Assembly (NCBI GenBank): GCA_943331005.2 | Contig: CALQJX020000028.1 | Span: forward strand, 1-45,832 | Source: Bordetella parapertussis | GTDB taxonomy: Bacteria; Bacteroidota; Bacteroidia; Chitinophagales; Chitinophagaceae | Reading direction: 5' to 3' | Length of the DNA stretch: 45,832 nucleotides | In this document: piece after piece, positions 11,101 through 18,253 of the stretch | Layout of the letters: each line of letters starts with the position of its first letter | Numbering within the stretch: the stretch's first letter is position 1 | The notes under the pieces: generated by a model | The model's input: the letters and a program-made list of their open reading frames with translations, nothing else | What the model was told of the DNA's origin: nothing | Databases searched by the model: none | Position numbers and translations under genes: made by a program

Positions 11101-13768
11101 ACCTGCAGCTATAACCGGATCGGGTATAGTATGTACAGGAGCAAATACAACATTTAGCTGCAGCACTACCGGTGGTACCTGGAGCAGTGGCAACTCAACC
11201 ATAGCTACCACAGCAGCAGGTGGTGTGGTAACAGGTGTGGCCACAGGGGTTACCAATATATCTTATACAATAGGCGGTGGCTGTGTATCTGTAAAAGCAA
11301 TAACTGTAAACCAGACACCTGCAGCAATAACAGGTAGTACCAATATATGTCCGGCTACCAGTACCGCTCTGAGCAGTACTACCACAGGAGGAACCTGGAG
11401 TAGTGCCAACACAGCTACAGCAACAGTAAACAGCTCTGGTCTGGTAACAGGTGTGGCAGCAGGTACAGTAACAATAAGCTATACTACCAGTGGTTGCTAT
11501 GCTGTGAAGACAGTAACGGTGAATGCACTGCCATCGGCAGTAAGTGGAGGCCCTGTAGTTTGTTCGGGTATAACCACCGCACTCACAGCAACACCATCTG
11601 GCGGCACCTGGAGCAGTAGTAACACAGCAGTAGGTACCATAAATAATACTACAGGTAGCTTCATAGGTCTTACAGGGGGCACTGCTATCATTACCTACAA
11701 ACTGGCTACAGGTTGTCAGTCTACAGCAACATTCACCGTAAATCCATCTCCTGCAGCAATAACAGGAGGCACTACCGTATGTCTGGGTACAACACTTGCC
11801 CTTTCCAGTGCTACAAGCGGAGGTGCCTGGAGCAGCTCTAATACAGGAGTAGCTACAGTATCTTCAACGGGTGTGGTGACAGGTGTAGTAAATGGTACAG
11901 CAACCATCAGTTATACCACAGGCAGCTGCGCTGCAACCAAACTGGTAACAGTCAATACGCTGTTTACATCAGATACTACCTACAATATGTGTCTGGGTAA
12001 TACCAAGGTATTGGTAGATCCTGTACCGGGAGGAACCTGGGCAAGCAGCAATCCATCAATAGCCACAGTAGTATCGGCAACAGGTCTGGCAACAGCTTTT
12101 GCAGCTGGTATGACCACTATTACTTATAGTTTCGGTACAGGTTGCAGCAAAACAACACCATTGTATGTACAGAGCAGTTCGGCAGTAATATCGGGTCCTA
12201 CAGCAGTATGTGAAGGTTCTTCAGCAACTATGTCGGTACCATCGGGTGCTATGGGTGGTGGCTGGACAAGCAGCAATACATCAGTAGCCTCGATCAATAT
12301 GACCACAGGTATAATGACGGGCGTAGCATCGGGCACAGTAGTGATCACGTATACGCTTATAGATTGTTATACAACTAAGACAGTAACGATCAATGCAAGA
12401 CCTGCAGCTATTACAGGAGCACAGTTTGCCTGTGTGGGTAATACCACCACCCTGAGCAATGCAACAACAGGTGGTAGCTGGAGCAGTAGCAATACAGCAA
12501 TAGCCACAGCAGGTACTGCAGGAATAGTAACAGGTGTTGCAACAGGAACTGTTACAATTAGTTATACTCTGGGCACAGGTTGCAGCAGAACAGCAGTAGT
12601 AACCGTATCCGGAGCACCAGCAGCCATCACAGGTACTACCAATGTATGTGTGGGTAATACCATATCGCTTGCCAGCACATCGGCAGGAGGTACATGGAGC
12701 AGCAGTGATGCAGCAGTAGCCAGTGTAGATGCAGCAGGTATCGTTAGTGGTACCACTCCGGGTACAGCCACCATCAGCTATGGTTACGGAGGAGCTTGTA
12801 CTGCTACCAAGGTAATAACAGTAAATCCGACCCCGGGCAGCAGTACCGGAGAAAGTGTGGTGTGTGGCGGACAGACAATAACCCTGAGCAATGCTCTGAC
12901 AGGTGGTACCTGGAGCAGTAGTAATGCAGCAGTAGCAACAGCCAACTCGGGCACAGGTCTGATAGCCGGTGTAAGTGCAGGAACAGTGAACATCACTTAC
13001 CGCACTACAGGAAGCTGTATGACCACTAAGCAGGTGACTGTGAATGCGGCACTACCAGCAATAACAGGTGGTACTGCAGTATGTGTAGGAGATGCAGTGA
13101 CCCTGAGCACAACAGCAACCGGAGGCACATGGATGAGCTCTGTTATAGCCAAGGCAACAGTGGGCAGCACTACAGGTATAGTGACAGGTGTGGCAACAGG
13201 TAGCACTACTATTACTTATATGGTAAGTGCAGGTTGTTTCAAAACAGCTCTTATGCTGGTAAGCCCTGCACCTGCAGCAATAAGTGGAGCATCAAGCTTA
13301 GTTGTAGGCTCATCTACCACATTGGGATGTACAACAACAGGAGGTGCATGGAGCAGCAGTAATACGGCTATAGGTACAGTGGGTTCAGCATCGGGAGCAG
13401 TAACAGGCATCAGTGCAGGTACCATGACCATCTCATACGTTATCACTACAACAGGCTGTCGTTCCATCAAGGCCATGACAGTGAACCCAACGCCACTAGC
13501 AAAAGGAGTGGGTGAAACAACAAATGGAGGTAGCATCAAGTTTGGTGTATATCCAAACCCTACACAGGGTACACTTACTGTAGAGACATCAACTGCAGGT
13601 ACGTTCAGGATCTTTACAATAGACAGCAAACTGTTAGGTACTTACCATATCGAAACACCATCATCCACCATACAGCTACCATCAGATCTGGCATCAGGTA
13701 TATACATGTGTCAGTTCAGCAGAGAAGACGGCACTATGGAGACCGTAAGGCTGATCTATCAGCAATAA
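5156..13768 (+). CDS. Giant T9SS-exported repeat protein: 31 Big_2-like repeats, two LamG-like domains, type A sorting domain
   Basis: The protein has 2870 residues. A signal peptide (1-22, V-M-H-A-Q) is followed by an N-terminal segment (to about 78) with V-G-E-T-F-T and G-Y-S-L-T-Q-G-F, a lead-in I know from other Bacteroidota surface proteins. I count 31 repeats of about 71-76 residues by eye, each built as I-T-G-x3-V-C-x-G-x-T-T-L, GGTWSSSNT, V-A-T-V-G-S-T-G-x-V-T-G-V, G-T-x2-I-S-Y-T and T-V-T-V-N-x-x-P. Three precede a LamG-like domain (about 300-527), two separate it from a second one (about 685-895), and 26 follow in an unbroken array. Most repeats keep a Cys near the start and another in a G-C motif near the end, a candidate intra-repeat disulfide. 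The last 90 residues are a T9SS type A sorting domain (F-G-V-Y-P-N-P, S-G-I-Y-M-C-Q-F, terminal basic/hydrophobic strand). It is probably a surface adhesin or filament; the ligand is unknown. Confidence 0.9.
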   Translation: MKYTIKQTLTILCLLVVTVMHAQTIERKVINSMGGSLTPGGGPQLIHNVGETFTSTLVAGGYSLTQGFLQPLIVTVPPITGTLTVCAGATTTLSDSMSGGTWNSSNTSVATVGSTGLVTGVAAGTSTISYIVSGSSATAVVTVNPLPAAISGTTTVCVSATTTLTDASAGGSWSTSSPSVATIGTSSGVVTGVATGAVVMTYTLASGCYVTKAMTVNPLPFAGTITGSSAVCAGSTITLSNTTSGGSWSSSNASVATIGSTGVVTGISGGTVTISYTVTNSCGTAAATKVVTVNTIAGGIPTSGLVAWYPFNGNANDESGNGNNGTNYGATLTTDRFGNSGKAYSFNGTTDYIESPIIQTNISAYSISAWIKTSAGGTIVSGKALVHAPSWVMTDTVGVTLDVVTTYSAPADKGRVRYLADGNYFQSGKTSNDTINNSVWHHVVGVWNGIPSSVISSSDFSIYVDGVNIAVFDAIVNSSSAPINGYGPTLIGKHSIWNSFFDGKLDDIAIYNRALTSSEITQLYNAGNVAGSISGSTTVCTGSTTTFSNTTTGGSWSSSNTSVAIVGSSGIVTGVTSGTATISYTVTNACGSGVATKVITVTATSSAGTITGSSAVCAGSTITVSNATSGGSWSSSNTTKATVGSTGIVTGISGGTVTISYTVTNSCGTATATKLVTVNALSGGIPTSGLVAWYPFNGNANDESGNGNNGTNYGATLTIDRFGNANKAYSFNGFSSFIGCSMPVSITPIYGVTISTWVNLTSLSPGIAIANIWNWSDDLYGIVLDYPSYHYGGVFDTSGVCCFGPTTSSSIAPLSTWCHVVYTCDYTTNVAKLYINNNLEASITTSFNRPTLNEIRIGKWGLTTDWFLHGLVDDVAFYNRALTPSQITQLYNAGSVAGTITGPSSVYVGATITLTDSVAGGSWSSSNTAVATVGSTGIVTGVSSGTATISYTVSNACGSAVATKVVTVNSALSSPITGTLTTCIGATTTLANSTTGGTWSSSTPAVATIGSASGLVTGISAGTSTITYAVGGSYVTAVVSVYAMPAAITGGGSACVNATITLACATTGGSWSSSNTATASVSGTGIVTGVAAGTANISYTISGSCSSTKTITINVSPSAIAGSMNGCIGITNTLTCTPAGGAWASGTTSVATINTAGQATGFVAGTTLISYTLSSGCRATATLTINTLPDSVGGTAVVCAGLTTALTGYPSGGNWSSSNAAIATVGAATGVVNGIALGTSRITYSNAGGCYKTKIVTVNAAPLAITGTASVCIANTTTLACPGGGTWSSSNMAVGTVNTAGVVRGISSGTTTITYRLSTGCINTRVVTVNGAPTAITGIANICAGTTTTLTSTPSGGTWTSSGLTVATIGSGTGVVTAVTGGVATMSYTMPGGCRVTKMVTVNNNPPTIGGTATLATGGTTTLTNGLTGGTWSSGNTAIATVASTGLVSGIAPGTALISYTATTGCFVTKTVTVTGTIGAITGTTTLCTGTATTLSCSPAGGAWSSTNSAVASVTSGGLVTGIIAGTATIIYTISGTSVTTVVTVYTMPAAITGTGMACAGADMTLASTTTGGSWSSANTTIATVGTSGIVTGVTTGTTTISYTIGGACAVTRVVTVNTAPAAIGGTLSACVGAATTLTCATTGGAWSSSAATTAGISSGGVASGVAAGTAIISYTLSTGCRSTAIITINALPAAITGALSICEGANTTLSSATTGGSWSSSNTSVATIGSTGVVSGLVAGTTTISYSVAGGCGTAAVVTVQPTPMAITGALAVCEGNAGTLTNAATSGTWVSDNTAVATVGASSGVVNGIAAGTATVTYTVSTGCSTTAVITVNAVPGSVTGSGTVCAGGNTTLSCTPSGGVWNTTTSSIATVGSSTGVLTGVSAGTAVVTYSAGTGCYSTTIITVNPVPATITGTASVCEGQTTTLNNTTSGGTWSSDNILIVTVNSSGVVFGVAPGTTTVSYTLGTGCYTTRAVTVNAQPAAITGSGIVCTGANTTFSCSTTGGTWSSGNSTIATTAAGGVVTGVATGVTNISYTIGGGCVSVKAITVNQTPAAITGSTNICPATSTALSSTTTGGTWSSANTATATVNSSGLVTGVAAGTVTISYTTSGCYAVKTVTVNALPSAVSGGPVVCSGITTALTATPSGGTWSSSNTAVGTINNTTGSFIGLTGGTAIITYKLATGCQSTATFTVNPSPAAITGGTTVCLGTTLALSSATSGGAWSSSNTGVATVSSTGVVTGVVNGTATISYTTGSCAATKLVTVNTLFTSDTTYNMCLGNTKVLVDPVPGGTWASSNPSIATVVSATGLATAFAAGMTTITYSFGTGCSKTTPLYVQSSSAVISGPTAVCEGSSATMSVPSGAMGGGWTSSNTSVASINMTTGIMTGVASGTVVITYTLIDCYTTKTVTINARPAAITGAQFACVGNTTTLSNATTGGSWSSSNTAIATAGTAGIVTGVATGTVTISYTLGTGCSRTAVVTVSGAPAAITGTTNVCVGNTISLASTSAGGTWSSSDAAVASVDAAGIVSGTTPGTATISYGYGGACTATKVITVNPTPGSSTGESVVCGGQTITLSNALTGGTWSSSNAAVATANSGTGLIAGVSAGTVNITYRTTGSCMTTKQVTVNAALPAITGGTAVCVGDAVTLSTTATGGTWMSSVIAKATVGSTTGIVTGVATGSTTITYMVSAGCFKTALMLVSPAPAAISGASSLVVGSSTTLGCTTTGGAWSSSNTAIGTVGSASGAVTGISAGTMTISYVITTTGCRSIKAMTVNPTPLAKGVGETTNGGSIKFGVYPNPTQGTLTVETSTAGTFRIFTIDSKLLGTYHIETPSSTIQLPSDLASGIYMCQFSREDGTMETVRLIYQQ
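6052..6735 (+). other. LamG-like (concanavalin-fold) domain 1 inside the giant protein
   Basis: The segment begins with G-L-V-A-W-Y-P-F-N-G-N-A-N-D and ends with a D-D-I-A-I-Y-N-R-A-L motif followed by Q-L-Y-N-A-G, the classical layout of LamG_3/concanavalin-like domains. It is visibly more A/T-rich than the flanking Big_2 repeats. Its first 120 bases are almost identical to those of the second LamG domain at 7207. Confidence 0.75.
7207..7840 (+). other. LamG-like (concanavalin-fold) domain 2 inside the giant protein
   Basis: It has the same boundary motifs as domain 1 (G-L-V-A-W-Y-P-F-N-G at the start, D-D-V-A-F-Y-N-R-A-L and Q-L-Y-N-A-G at the end). The middle differs strongly and contains a C-C motif (G-V-C-C-F-G-P). 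The near-identical entry and exit sequences together with a divergent core suggest duplication followed by diversification or replacement of the core. Confidence 0.75.
7846..13495 (+). repeat. Tandem array of 26 Big_2-like coding repeats (period about 216 bases)
   Basis: Each unit encodes 70-77 residues with a fixed order of motifs and diverged codons. Neighbouring units share many short identical runs (for example CCTGCAGCAATAACAGG) and similar GGTACCTGGAGCAGCAGT-type blocks. The array lies within the 2870-residue gene. Unit length changes by only a few codons, so the array stays in frame throughout. Confidence 0.85.
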
Positions 13769-13774
13769 GCACAC

Positions 13775-13812
13775 AAAGAGACGTTCTTCTGCAAGGGAGG
13801 GTGTCTCTTTTT
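13775..13812 (+). terminator. Rho-independent-type terminator after the giant gene
   Basis: AAAGAGAC (13775-13782) pairs perfectly with GTCTCTTT (13803-13810) across a 20-base loop, and the second arm runs into further T residues. It starts seven bases after the stop codon at 13768. The long loop makes it moderate rather than strong; the next gene begins 27 bases further on. Confidence 0.55.
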
Positions 13813-13838
13813 AATTTGAACATAACAAACACAATATA

Positions 13839-16514
13839 ATGAAACAACTACTCAACATTTTCGTATTGCTGCTATTAGCTAATATGGCTATGGCTCAAGC
13901 TCCACAGGGAATACCATATCAGGCTGTGGCTCGTAATAGCTCGGGATCAATTTTAGTGAGTACTGCTATCTCGGTACGTTTTACTATTAGAGACAGTATA
14001 GCTACGGGTGTTATCAAGTATAGAGAAACTTTCTCAGTTACTACTTCTGTACAAGGTATGTTCTCAGTTAATGTTGGACAGGGAACACCTGTGACAGGTA
14101 CGTTCTCTGGCATCAATTGGGGCACTAACGCAAAGTTTATGCAAGTTGAAATGGATCCTGCTGGTGGTAGCTCTTACATAGATATGGGTACTACTCAAAT
14201 GATGAGTGTGCCTTATGCGTTGTATGCTAACCAAAGTGGTGTACCGGGAGCTGTTGATCTACCTACAGTAGCTACCGGACCTATTTCGTCAATTTCATAC
14301 ACAAGTGCTGTTTCTACAGATACACTCAAGGCAAATGGTGGCGAGTATGTTTTTGCGAAAGGTGTTTGTATAGATACTATTTCAATGCCTTCAATAAACA
14401 AGTCAATTGTTTCTCCCGGTAATACAGTAGGGTCATACAGTGTGTCATTTACAGGTCTTCTTCCGGGTAAGACATATTATGTACGGGCATTTGCATCAAA
14501 CAAGAATGGAACTGCATATGGAAATGTAGTATCGTTTAACACAACAGCATTGAGTGCGCCTACATTAACCACAGATACAGTAAGCAGCATCACAAACTCC
14601 GGAGCCATCTGCGGCGGCAATATCACAAACGATGGGGGAACTACTGTAACTGCAAGAGGCCTTTGTTATGGTACAACATCGAACCCAACCATTGCAGGCA
14701 GCACGTTGCCAATCGGTTCAGGCATCGGCACATTTAGCGGCACGATTACTGGGCTTGCATCATCTACCTTGTACTATGTAAGAGCATATGCTACCAATGC
14801 TACAGTAACGTCTTATGGTGCACAGCGTTCATTCACCACTGTACTCAATTCAGTTCCTGTTATATCTACCTATTCTGTTAGTGCGATATCATATACCTCA
14901 GCCACGAGTGGAATAACAACTACAAATAATGGAGGTAATCCCATAACAGAACAGGGCATATGTTGGGGCACAGCTTCAAATCCACTTGCCACTGGTCCGC
15001 ATGCTACTGCATCTAACTCGTTGGGGTATTTCTCAATAAACATGACCGGCCTATCGCCAAATACTACTTATTATGTCCGTGCATATAGCATCAATTCAAT
15101 GGGTACTGCCTATGGTGCTCAGTACACATTTACCACACTGGCAACTACAACACCTACGGTATCAACAAATTCTGTTATCTCTATATTAACTACATCAGCC
15201 ATTAGTGGAGGTAACATCACAAGCGATGGCGGTACCGGCATAACTACTCGAGGTGTATGCTGGGGTGTTAGTACAACGCCTACAAAGGATAGCGCACATA
15301 CCAGTGACGGTACAGGTTCAGGCCTTTACAATAGTAATATAACAGGACTGACTCCGGGCACAACTTATAATGTAAGAGCATATGCTACAAATGCTATTGG
15401 AACTACTTATGGTGCGCTTCAGAGTTTTACAACTGCTACTGTAGTGCCGACCTCATCAGGGGTGCCAATTGTTGGAACCAGCCCTGTTACATATCCAGGT
15501 AGTGGCGCTACTGCCGGTAGTGGTGGTTATGTAAGCATAGATGGAGGATCAGCTGTTACTTCCAGGGGAGTGTGTTGGGGTACAAGCAGTAATCCAACAT
15601 TATCGGGTAGCTTTAGCACTGACGGAGCAGGTTTAGGGTATTTCACAAGTAGTATTACAGGATTGACAGGCTGCGGTACGACATACTATGTAAGGGCTTT
15701 TGCCACCAATAGCAGCGGCACGGCTTATGGTAATCAATACACGGTGAGTCATCTGGCAGTTCCGGTTGTAGTAATAGACAGTACATCGTCGATAACATAC
15801 AACTCTGCGAATATAAATGTAAGTATACCGACAGACGATGGGTGTGTGGTAACCGCAAAGGGAGTGTGCTGGAGTTTAAGTGCTAATCCAACTACGAGCA
15901 ACACAAAGACAACCAATGGTAGTGGCTCAGCCTCGTTTACTGCAACGATGACGGGTTTGATGTCTAATCTTACCTACCACGTACGGGCCTATGTTACAAA
16001 TGCCAGTGGTACATTTTATGGAAGCGACATTACAGTGACAACAGGTATACCTGCCGGTAGATACATTGGAGAAAGCTATGCCGGAGGTGTTATATTTTAT
16101 ATTGACGGAACGGGTAATCATGGTTTGGTTTGCGCACCAACAGATCAAACCAGTGCAGAATGGGGCTGTAATGGAACGTCAATAGCAGGTACTGGAACAA
16201 CAGTCGGTTCTGGCGCTGCAAATACTGCTGCAATTATGGCTTCATGTACTACAGTAGGAACGGCTGCGTATGTTTGTGATAATCTAACATTGAGTGGCTA
16301 TTCAGATTGGTTTCTGCCATCAAGGGATGAGTTGAACTTGATGTACAATAATTTAAGAGTAAATAACTTGGGAGGGTTTACAACCACTGGTAACTATTGG
16401 AGTAGTAGTGATTACAGTGCTAACTATGCATGGGCCATCGACTTCACCAATGGCACCACCCCCAGATTCAATAAGAACGAGACTTACTACGTGCGTGCAG
16501 TTCGGTCTTTTTAA
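13839..16514 (+). CDS. Secreted head-module protein with six FN3-like repeats and a C-terminal DUF1566 domain
   Basis: The 891-residue protein starts with a signal peptide (cleavage near A-M-A-Q) and the shared head (about 20-133). Six repeats of about 95-105 residues follow (about 140-735), each with T-x-x-V-x-S-I-T, G-x-N-I-T-x-D-G-G, a R-G-V-C-W-G core with a conserved Cys, and a T-Y-Y-V-R-A-Y-A-T-N strand, typical of the fibronectin III-like repeats of Bacteroidota surface proteins. The DUF1566 domain (about 738-891) has Y-A-G-G-V-I-F-Y-I, HGLVCAPTDQ, D-W-F-L-P-S-R-D-E-L, YWSSSDYS and the VRAVRSF end. No T9SS sorting domain is present. The last 90 bases use many more C-ending codons than the rest of the gene. 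It is the long FN3 counterpart of the Big_2 version at 1510. Function is unknown. Confidence 0.85.
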   Translation: MKQLLNIFVLLLLANMAMAQAPQGIPYQAVARNSSGSILVSTAISVRFTIRDSIATGVIKYRETFSVTTSVQGMFSVNVGQGTPVTGTFSGINWGTNAKFMQVEMDPAGGSSYIDMGTTQMMSVPYALYANQSGVPGAVDLPTVATGPISSISYTSAVSTDTLKANGGEYVFAKGVCIDTISMPSINKSIVSPGNTVGSYSVSFTGLLPGKTYYVRAFASNKNGTAYGNVVSFNTTALSAPTLTTDTVSSITNSGAICGGNITNDGGTTVTARGLCYGTTSNPTIAGSTLPIGSGIGTFSGTITGLASSTLYYVRAYATNATVTSYGAQRSFTTVLNSVPVISTYSVSAISYTSATSGITTTNNGGNPITEQGICWGTASNPLATGPHATASNSLGYFSINMTGLSPNTTYYVRAYSINSMGTAYGAQYTFTTLATTTPTVSTNSVISILTTSAISGGNITSDGGTGITTRGVCWGVSTTPTKDSAHTSDGTGSGLYNSNITGLTPGTTYNVRAYATNAIGTTYGALQSFTTATVVPTSSGVPIVGTSPVTYPGSGATAGSGGYVSIDGGSAVTSRGVCWGTSSNPTLSGSFSTDGAGLGYFTSSITGLTGCGTTYYVRAFATNSSGTAYGNQYTVSHLAVPVVVIDSTSSITYNSANINVSIPTDDGCVVTAKGVCWSLSANPTTSNTKTTNGSGSASFTATMTGLMSNLTYHVRAYVTNASGTFYGSDITVTTGIPAGRYIGESYAGGVIFYIDGTGNHGLVCAPTDQTSAEWGCNGTSIAGTGTTVGSGAANTAAIMASCTTVGTAAYVCDNLTLSGYSDWFLPSRDELNLMYNNLRVNNLGGFTTTGNYWSSSDYSANYAWAIDFTNGTTPRFNKNETYYVRAVRSF

Positions 16515-16528
16515 CAATTTAACTACTT

Positions 16529-16548
16529 GCCTACCGGCAGGCAGGTTT
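16529..16548. repeat. Dispersed GC-rich palindromic motif, copy 2
   Basis: GCCTACCGGCAGGC (16529-16542) is a near-perfect palindrome around CCGG, extended to GGTTT on the right. Its reverse complement nearly matches 966-980. It is flanked by the direct repeat TTTAACTA on both sides (16518-16525 and 16546-16553), so a small insertion is one possible origin. Confidence 0.4.
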
Positions 16549-16620
16549 AACTATTTAAGAAAAAGCTTGGGGGCGCAGCTCATTCTAAAAACTAAAACAT
16601 TCCTACCACTATAAAGCTAT

Positions 16621-16648
16621 AAAGCCGGCAGCAATGTCGGCTTTTTTT
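16621..16648 (+). terminator. Strong terminator between convergent genes
   Basis: AAAGCCGGCA and TGTCGGCTTT form a ten-base stem with one G-T pair and a GCAA tetraloop, followed by a run of seven T residues on the plus strand. It lies between the plus-strand FN3/DUF1566 gene and the minus-strand nuclease gene. It would act mainly on the plus strand. Confidence 0.75.
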
Positions 16649-16681
16649 GTGATTTGTGGAAGCTATATAATATAGGGTAGA

Positions 16682-17956
16682 TCAGTAGGTGGGACCGGTA
16701 TCTACTACTGACTCAATAACTGATTGTGTGGCTGCAGGAACCGAAGAAAGCAGGTCAAGTCCTGTACTGGCCTCAATGGCATCAACGGTGGTACGGTAGT
16801 AGTTCCATGGATTCGAGTTTACAGTCTGCACGTTAGGCATTACTACTGCTATTACCCGTGTTGTTGCGTTAACCCTGCACAGGTCAAAGGTGCCTTGAGG
16901 CAATACAACTATTACCTTCCAATAGTATGCCGGAACTGATATTTTGTTACTTGCTATGCTCATTGTCACTCCACCAAGGCTACCTGTACCGCCTGTACCG
17001 TAACTTCCGGCAACTATGTATAGTTCTTTTCCCTGTGTGATCAGTGTTCTGCAATAGGCTTCCAGATCTTCCCAGGTTTGCTGATTCAGAATTGGTGACT
17101 GGGGGGCAATGTTGGTCATTTTAAATGTAGCTGCGTTGTCGGTATCGCTACCATCTCTGTCGTCAGAGGGACAAAGATGACCGCGATCAAAACCAGTGCC
17201 AGTATAGTTACTTGTAGTAGCCCTGTAGTAGCCTGCAGGCAGCATAGCGTCTTGTGTAAAACAGTTGCATCGGGGAGTAGTACCTTTCCAGGCGGCACTC
17301 AAATGCCAGCTTACCCAGTTGGCAATTCCTTTTTGGTTGTTGTAAGAAAGCGCAAACTGATGTCGGGTTATAAGATAGTTGGCAGAGTCTGATGGGGTAG
17401 CGGTGGCACTGTTCGGATTGCCCAAGGCCATGTTATTATCGCGCGTTGGTAATGTATCTGTGAGGCAATAACAATTTGCTGCACTTATGCCGGGAACAAT
17501 TACAAACGATCCGTTTCCAGCGTATAGTGTATCACCGGTATTACTTACTTTTAGTTTTATGGAGGCCGCATACAGAGCGTAGGGAACACTCATTAGTTGT
17601 TCAGTACCAAGGTCGGTATAGGATGTATCATCGCCTACAGCAAATGCTGTTTGAAGATAAAAAGCGCCATTGGACCATTTGACTCCCGAAAACGATCCTG
17701 TATTGGGTATCCCATTACCTATAAACAGGGAGAACATTCCGCCCGGCGATGTGGTAATATTATGTGTCTCGCTATAACGTACCGGACCAGTAATAGTATA
17801 TTCTCTGATAGTGATACGTACCGAAACAGAGGTTACTGATAAAATGTGCCCGCTACTATCTCTTGCCACTGCCTGATAGGAAATGCTTTGAGGGGTCTGC
17901 CCACCGGCGCAGTATCCAAATACAAGTAAGTAAACAATAAGTAGCAGTCGCTTCAT
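16682..17956 (-). CDS. Secreted DNA/RNA non-specific endonuclease fused to the shared head module
   Basis: The 424-residue protein has a signal peptide (1-20), the shared head (about 21-130, beginning T-P-Q-S-I-S-Y-Q-A-V-A-R-D and ending M-S-V-P-Y-A-L-Y-A), and the same G-D-T-L-Y linker and I-V-P-G-I-S-A-A-N-C as the genes at 1510 and 3204. A C-terminal nuclease of the NUC1/Serratia type occupies about 185-424. The catalytic motif D-R-G-H is at 257-260 (H260 as general base), the metal-ligand Asn is N291 in L-N-Q-Q-T-W, and E299 follows in D-L-E. The family cuts single- and double-stranded DNA and RNA with Mg2+. The predicted site of action is outside the cytoplasm. It is convergent with the preceding gene. 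Plausible roles are nutrient acquisition, extracellular-DNA turnover, or attack on competitors; I see no obvious immunity gene next to it. Confidence 0.88.
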   Translation of the reverse strand: MKRLLLIVYLLVFGYCAGGQTPQSISYQAVARDSSGHILSVTSVSVRITIREYTITGPVRYSETHNITTSPGGMFSLFIGNGIPNTGSFSGVKWSNGAFYLQTAFAVGDDTSYTDLGTEQLMSVPYALYAASIKLKVSNTGDTLYAGNGSFVIVPGISAANCYCLTDTLPTRDNNMALGNPNSATATPSDSANYLITRHQFALSYNNQKGIANWVSWHLSAAWKGTTPRCNCFTQDAMLPAGYYRATTSNYTGTGFDRGHLCPSDDRDGSDTDNAATFKMTNIAPQSPILNQQTWEDLEAYCRTLITQGKELYIVAGSYGTGGTGSLGGVTMSIASNKISVPAYYWKVIVVLPQGTFDLCRVNATTRVIAVVMPNVQTVNSNPWNYYRTTVDAIEASTGLDLLSSVPAATQSVIESVVDTGPTY

Positions 17957-18073
17957 GTTATTCTGTTTTGCAGATATAGACCAATGCCGTATTCAATGCA
18001 GATAAATAGCTATAGTATAACGTAATTGATAATTGAAAGAGTAGTTGGGTATGGTGGGGTTATAGGCATGAAA

Positions 18074-18253
18074 TTATAAAACAACAGCTTGGTTGGTAAA
18101 GTCTATATCTTTTACTGCATTGTATATGGTTTTCCATGTATCATCCCTTGAGGTATGCAGAGTGGAGTGACTATCATCATTAGATAGGTTGTAGCCTCTT
18201 TCTGTTTGCTCAAAATGTATGCGTACTGGTGTCACGTGTTGCAATTTATTCAT
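18074..18253 (-). CDS. Possible small protein of 59 residues, unknown
   Basis: A minus-strand frame with ATG at 18253 encodes 59 residues with normal-looking composition: hydrophilic, with one Trp, an R-I-H-F-E-Q-T-E-R-G-Y strand-like segment and a D-D-T-W-K-T-I-Y-N-A-V helix. The frame stays open about 30 codons upstream of the ATG and that part also reads protein-like (S-Y-D-R-V-I-V-F-I-E), but it has no ATG. This suggests either an unusual start codon or the 3' end of a decayed gene. It sits in the 479-base gap between the nuclease and the next plus-strand gene. I recognise no family. Confidence 0.35.
   Translation of the reverse strand: MNKLQHVTPVRIHFEQTERGYNLSNDDSHSTLHTSRDDTWKTIYNAVKDIDFTNQAVVL

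Noticed and set aside
7846..13495. Possible CRISPR or satellite array
   Set aside because: The period is about 216 bases, units are diverged and in frame, and the translation is a Big_2-like protein repeat.
5338..13629. Regularly spaced minus-strand frames of 60-137 codons across the Big_2 array, with similar translations rich in Val, Pro and Leu
   Set aside because: They recur at the repeat period and are antisense images of the coding repeats; no start signals, no independent composition.
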